Source: Chloroflexota bacterium (GTDB taxonomy: Bacteria; Chloroflexota; Anaerolineae; Anaerolineales; Villigracilaceae). From it: a stretch of 10,000 bases of DNA. The notes beneath the pieces were generated by a model. It saw nothing but the letters and a program-made list of their open reading frames with translations. It made no database searches and was not told the origin of the DNA. Of this stretch, positions 6,588-10,000 are shown piece by piece. The first letter of the stretch is position 1. Every line of letters starts with the position of its first letter. A program made the position numbers and the translations under genes. The DNA lies in NCBI GenBank assembly GCA_020217065.1, contig JAIWOB010000076.1, positions 1-10,000 of the forward strand. The letters run 5' to 3'.

Positions 6588-7751
6588 ATGACCGACGTCC
6601 GCCTTTCGATTGTCATGCCTTGTTTAAATGAAGCGGAAACCCTGGAGACCTGCATCCGCAAGGCGCAAGGTTTTTTGAAAGAGAGTCGCATTGAAGGCGA
6701 AGTGGTCATTGCCGATAACGGCAGCGCCGACGGTTCGCAGGAAATCGCAAAAAACTGCGGGGCAAGGCTGGTAAACGTTCCTCAAAAAGGCTACGGCAGC
6801 GCGTTGATGGGCGGCATCGCGGCGGCGCGGGGCGAATATGTCGTTATGGGCGACGCCGACGACAGTTACGATTTTACGAACCTCCAGCCTTTTATCTCCG
6901 CCCTCGACGACGGAGCGGACTTGGTGATGGGCAACCGCTTCAAGGGCGGAATCATGCCGGGCGCGATGCCTTTCCTTCATCGTTATCTGGGCAATCCCGT
7001 TTTGAGCGGACTCGCCCGCGCCTTCTTCAAAAGCAAAGTCGGCGACTTTCACTGCGGGCTGCGCGGCTTTCGCAGGCAAGCCATCCTCGATTTGAATTTG
7101 CAAACGACGGGCATGGAGTTTGCCAGCGAGATGGTTGTTAAAGCCGCTTTGCGCGGGCTGAAGGTTGTGGAAGTCCCCACCGCCCTGTACCCTGACGGGC
7201 GCACCCGCCCGCCTCATTTGCGAACCTGGTCCGATGGCTGGCGGCATCTCAAATTTTTGCTGCTCTACAGTCCCAAGTGGCTTTTCTTCTACCCCGGCAT
7301 TTTCATGACCCTGTTTGGATTGTTGGTTTCCATTCCGTTGACTTTTGCCCCCGTTCACATTGGCAGAGTCAGGCTCGACATCAACACCTTGATGTACGCT
7401 TCGCTGCTGTCCATCATTGGCGTTCAGTCTGTGCTGTTCTCGATTTTTACCTACGTCTTCGGCGTCAATGCGAACCTTTTGCCCCATGACGCAGCCACCG
7501 ACAAATTTTTGAGCCGCGTCGGGCTGGAAAAGGGCATCGCCCTCGGCGCGGGGATGATTTTGCTGGGCTTTGCCAGTTCGCTGGGCGCAGTCTTCTACTG
7601 GAGCGCGAACCGTTTCGGCGACATTGACCCGGCCCGCTCGATGCGGCTGGTTATCCCCGGCGCGATGTTATTTGCGCTCGGATTTCAAATCTTCTTCGCC
7701 AGTTTCTTCATCAGCATTTTGAATATTAAATTGAGACAGGGGGGAAAATAA
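6588..7751 (+). CDS. GT2 polyprenyl-phosphate sugar synthase-like enzyme
   Basis: This 387-residue protein joins a cytoplasmic GT-A catalytic domain to four C-terminal TM segments. Motifs: SIVMPCLNEAETLETCI (7-23) and VVIADNGSADGS (39-50) for nucleotide-sugar binding, the DXD-type GDADDSYDF (88-96, D89 and D91) for metal and donor phosphate, GNRFKGG (115-121) and GMEFASEMVVKA (175-186). TM segments lie near 231-253, 268-293, 316-338 and 353-379. This layout matches dolichyl-phosphate-mannose synthase/GtrB-like enzymes, which move a sugar from a nucleotide donor to undecaprenyl or polyprenyl phosphate at the inner membrane face. The sugar is not predictable. It is first in a unit with two further membrane proteins, 2 nt ahead of the next start, consistent with supplying lipid-linked donors to GT-C enzymes. 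ATG 6588 appears leaderless. Confidence 0.88.
   Translation: MTDVRLSIVMPCLNEAETLETCIRKAQGFLKESRIEGEVVIADNGSADGSQEIAKNCGARLVNVPQKGYGSALMGGIAAARGEYVVMGDADDSYDFTNLQPFISALDDGADLVMGNRFKGGIMPGAMPFLHRYLGNPVLSGLARAFFKSKVGDFHCGLRGFRRQAILDLNLQTTGMEFASEMVVKAALRGLKVVEVPTALYPDGRTRPPHLRTWSDGWRHLKFLLLYSPKWLFFYPGIFMTLFGLLVSIPLTFAPVHIGRVRLDINTLMYASLLSIIGVQSVLFSIFTYVFGVNANLLPHDAATDKFLSRVGLEKGIALGAGMILLGFASSLGAVFYWSANRFGDIDPARSMRLVIPGAMLFALGFQIFFASFFISILNIKLRQGGK
7738..7745 (+). promoter_or_regulatory. Shine-Dalgarno site supporting a TTG start
   Basis: AGGGGGGA sits 8 nt before TTG 7754, inside the last codons of the GT2 gene. No ATG or GTG lies at a comparable distance, so it supports TTG as the start of the following gene. 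Confidence 0.6.
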
Positions 7752-7753
7752 AT

Positions 7754-9208
7754 TTGACCCTTTGCTTGCGTTGCGCGCCGCGCCTTGGCGACGTTTTCTT
7801 CGCCGCGTTGTTGATTGCCGTTCTCCTGCTTGGCGGGCGGATGATTAATCTCGACGGCGACCTGCCGCGTCACCTGACCTTTGGCAGATTGATTTTAACG
7901 GAGCGCGATATTCCCGACACAGAGCCGTTGATTTATCCCTACGAAAACCGCGCCTACGTTTCGCACGAGTGGCTTTCGCAGGCGGTTTATCAGGTTATAT
8001 ATTCGGCGGCAGGCTTGCCCGGGCTTGTATTGCTCGCAGCCGTTTTGCTCGCCGCGACGTTTCTTATCTCCTACAACTATCTTGTCGAAAAGCTCTCCCT
8101 GCGCCTGCCGGTTTTGTTCATCGTCGCCTGGGGCGCTTTTGCAACGTCGCTCAATTGGGCAATCCGCCCGCATTTATTTTCGATGTTCCTGCTGGCGCTC
8201 TGGCTGACGTGGGCGGACCGTTTGCGGCGCGGCGAGGAAATTTCCATCTGGCGCTTTCCCGTCCTCATGGCTTTGTGGAGCAATTTTCACGGCGTCTTTA
8301 TTGCGGGCGCGCTGGTTCTCTTCGCCTTCGCCGCCGGCTGGGCTGCGGATTTTATTTTCTCGCAAGGCGAATCCCTGAAAACGGGCAAACGCCTTTGGCT
8401 GGCGTTGATGTTATCTCTTGCCGCCAGCCTTCTGAATCCGGGCGGGGTGGGGTCGTGGTTTAGCGTTTTGGGCTTCGTTAACAATCAATATTTGATGTCG
8501 CGTATGGCTGAAGCCAACCCGCCGAATTTCCAACTGCCCGAAATGCGAGTCTTTTTCTTGTTTTTGGTTTTTTCAATTTTCCTGCTGACGGTCAAACGTA
8601 ACCGCTTCTCCGCCGGACAGGGCTTTTTACTGGCGGGGTTTAGCGCCATGAGCCTGACGGCGTTCCGCAACGTCCATTTGTACGGCGTGGTCGCGCCCTT
8701 CGTCCTGGCTGAAGTGCTGATGGACTTGCGAAGCCTGCCCCTCCTCCATAGGCTGGAGGCGACCCTTGCCCAGGTCGAGGACCAAATTCGCGGGGCGATG
8801 TATCCCGTCCTCACGGTTCTTTTCTTTGGGGCGCTGGTCTTTCTTTCGCCGATTTCAAAAGCCCTTTATCGGTTTGACCCACAAACTTTCCCTGTGGACG
8901 CGGTTCGATGGTTGAAAGCCAATCCGCAGCCAGGACGCATGTTCAACGAATTGAACTGGGGCGGCTATCTCGAATTGAATCTTTATCCGCAAAAAACGTT
9001 CGTGGATAGCGTCGCCGACGTGACGGGCGAGGTCACGTCGGAATACGAAACTGTTATTGCGCTTGCGCCGGGCTGGGAGGATATTCTTGAAGAATACGAC
9101 GTGAGTTGGGTTCTCATGCCCGTCAATTCGGCGCTGACGCAAAAATTGGCGGAGCGGGGCTGGCGCGAATTGTATCGGGATGGAACGGCGGCGATTCTGG
9201 CAAAGTGA
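7754..9208 (+). CDS. Multi-pass membrane protein, possible GT-C-like glycosyltransferase
   Basis: This 484-residue protein has roughly nine or ten hydrophobic segments (for example near 13-29, 86-106, 118-135, 139-153, 179-201, 213-227, 265-279, 288-303, 307-322 and 349-366) and a soluble C-terminal part (about 375-484). Features I recall from an unnamed family of large bacterial membrane proteins: an acidic first loop NLDGDLPRHLTFGR (32-45), HEWLSQAVYQVIY (71-83), SNFHGVFIAG (176-185), FRNVHLYG (304-311) and, after the last TM, GRMFNELNWGGYL (394-406) with FVDSVADVTGE (416-426). The acidic first periplasmic loop and the setting beside GT2 and ArnT-like genes suggest a GT-C fold transferase using a lipid-linked sugar, but this is inference. 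The start is TTG, supported by AGGGGGGA 8 nt upstream and a TM that begins soon after it. The gene is 2 nt after the GT2 stop and overlaps the next gene by 4 nt (GTGA). Confidence 0.75.
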   Translation: MTLCLRCAPRLGDVFFAALLIAVLLLGGRMINLDGDLPRHLTFGRLILTERDIPDTEPLIYPYENRAYVSHEWLSQAVYQVIYSAAGLPGLVLLAAVLLAATFLISYNYLVEKLSLRLPVLFIVAWGAFATSLNWAIRPHLFSMFLLALWLTWADRLRRGEEISIWRFPVLMALWSNFHGVFIAGALVLFAFAAGWAADFIFSQGESLKTGKRLWLALMLSLAASLLNPGGVGSWFSVLGFVNNQYLMSRMAEANPPNFQLPEMRVFFLFLVFSIFLLTVKRNRFSAGQGFLLAGFSAMSLTAFRNVHLYGVVAPFVLAEVLMDLRSLPLLHRLEATLAQVEDQIRGAMYPVLTVLFFGALVFLSPISKALYRFDPQTFPVDAVRWLKANPQPGRMFNELNWGGYLELNLYPQKTFVDSVADVTGEVTSEYETVIALAPGWEDILEEYDVSWVLMPVNSALTQKLAERGWRELYRDGTAAILAK

Positions 9209-10000
9209 AAAATAAAATCATCCTTTTGTTAATTCTTGTCGTCGCGCTGGGGCTGCGCCTTGTTGGGCTTTGTTCCCGTCCCATCTGGTACGATGAATCC
9301 TTTTCGATTTTATTTTCCGAAAAGGGACTTTCCGCCATGATGTACGGCACGCTGCAGGGAAGCGGCGGCGGCGCGGCGGATATTCATCCGCTGGGGTATT
9401 ACGCTTCGCTATGGGCGTGGATGAAACTCTTTGGAGGTTCGATTGTCTCGGCGCGTATTTTTTCCGTTTTGGTTGGGACGGCGTCCCTTGCCTTGATTTA
9501 CGCAATCGCCCGCGCTGCGTTCGATGAAGAGACCGCTTTGTTTTCGTTGGCGTTCGCTTCCGCCTTGCCTTTTCAAATTCATTTTTCGCAGGAAGTCCGC
9601 ATGTACGCCCTGCTCTCTCTATCGCTGCTTGCGGCGGTTTATTCCTATCTGCGCGCCGTGAAAGGCGATTGGAAATGGTGGATTTTGTTTGCAATTTCAA
9701 GCGCGGCGGCGCAATATATTCATAATTTGGCGGCGATACATTTGGCTGTTTTTGCGTTTACCCCGCTTGCTCAAAAAAATTGGAAAGCGTTAAAGGCGTT
9801 CCTGCTCGCCGCCGCTTTTGCCGTTCTCCTTTACCTGCCCTGGTTGATTCACCTTCCGTCGCAGGTTTCCAAGGTTCAATCTTTTTATTGGGTGGAACGA
9901 CCCGGCGTCGAAAAAGTTTTTACTCTTTTTCTGGTTTACCTTTCCTACCCGCCTCTTCCCGGAAAGTGGCTTGCGCCTGTCCTGCTGCTCTCGACGCTGG
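9205..10000 (+). CDS. ArnT/PMT-like GT39 glycosyltransferase, 3' end outside window
   Basis: The frame is open from GTG 9205 to the window edge (265 codons, no stop), so the gene is incomplete here. It begins inside the preceding stop as GTGA, a translational-coupling overlap. Seen: an N-terminal TM (about 4-22) followed by LRLVGL and the loop RPIWYDES (25-32) with acidic D30-E31, the site where GT-C enzymes of the ArnT/protein-mannosyltransferase class hold their catalytic acid. Also seen are DIHPLGYY (59-66) and FSQEVRMYALL (127-137), both frequent in this class, and repeated hydrophobic segments. Such enzymes transfer sugars from polyprenyl-phosphate donors on the outer membrane face to lipids, glycans or proteins. 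The GT2 gene two places upstream would make such a donor. Acceptor and sugar are unknown. GTG is preferred because later ATGs would remove the catalytic loop. Confidence 0.82.
   Translation, partial: MKNKIILLLILVVALGLRLVGLCSRPIWYDESFSILFSEKGLSAMMYGTLQGSGGGAADIHPLGYYASLWAWMKLFGGSIVSARIFSVLVGTASLALIYAIARAAFDEETALFSLAFASALPFQIHFSQEVRMYALLSLSLLAAVYSYLRAVKGDWKWWILFAISSAAAQYIHNLAAIHLAVFAFTPLAQKNWKALKAFLLAAAFAVLLYLPWLIHLPSQVSKVQSFYWVERPGVEKVFTLFLVYLSYPPLPGKWLAPVLLLSTL

Noticed and set aside
6624..7487. Long minus-strand open frame (287 codons) opposite the GT2 gene
   Set aside because: The GT2 frame carries nucleotide-binding, DXD and TM features. The antisense translation shows none.
9218..9700. 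Minus-strand open frame (160 codons) near the right edge
   Set aside because: It lies opposite the ArnT-like gene, which has family motifs and overlaps the preceding stop. The antisense product is an Arg/Lys-rich low-complexity sequence typical of shadows.

Overview
The window looks like ordinary chromosomal DNA from a free-living bacterium, most likely a member of the Chloroflexota (class Anaerolineae). The basis is indirect: a moderately GC-rich coding style, a Thr/Pro/Ala-rich tail on a membrane protein, a GldA/GldF/GldG-type ABC cluster ending in a DUF4340 protein, a primary sigma factor with a very short spacer between regions 1.2 and 2, and large multi-pass glycosyltransferase-like proteins. 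No protein was searched against a database, so the taxonomy is inference.

Layout. On the minus strand at the left edge is an AlaX-type alanyl-tRNA editing protein (29-748), which appears to have a leaderless promoter. A divergent intergenic region (749-1003) holds an imperfect REP-like inverted repeat (768-841), a sigma-70-type promoter (885-914) and a strong hairpin (928-957) just after the predicted transcript start. A tightly packed four-gene plus-strand operon follows (1004-5086): ABC ATPase, six-TM ABC-2 permease, GldG-like membrane-anchored protein and DUF4340 protein. Gaps are 12 nt, a 1-nt overlap and 1 nt. It ends at a perfect GC-rich hairpin (5103-5132).

Next comes rpoD/sigA (5300-6514), with its own promoter (5224-5252) and a clear intrinsic terminator (6539-6576). 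Overlapping the tail of that terminator is a -10 box for a second plus-strand unit (6588 to beyond 10000). This unit holds a polyprenyl-phosphate-sugar-synthase-like GT2 enzyme with four C-terminal TM segments, an unnamed multi-pass membrane protein starting at TTG, and a GT39/ArnT-like GT-C glycosyltransferase that runs off the right edge.

How the genes may work together. The ABC cluster is a GldA-GldF-GldG-like exporter or envelope-remodelling system of unknown substrate. The right-hand unit looks like a cassette that charges a lipid-phosphate carrier with a sugar (GT2) and transfers it outside the membrane (GT-C proteins). AlaX and RpoD are housekeeping genes. No mobile element, CRISPR array, tRNA or rRNA was recognised. 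I see no strong evidence of a wholly new system. The more interesting signals are the leaderless -10/ATG arrangements, the 5' leader hairpin with a rival start codon, the dispersed-repeat-like palindrome, and the uncharacterised four-gene ABC cluster.
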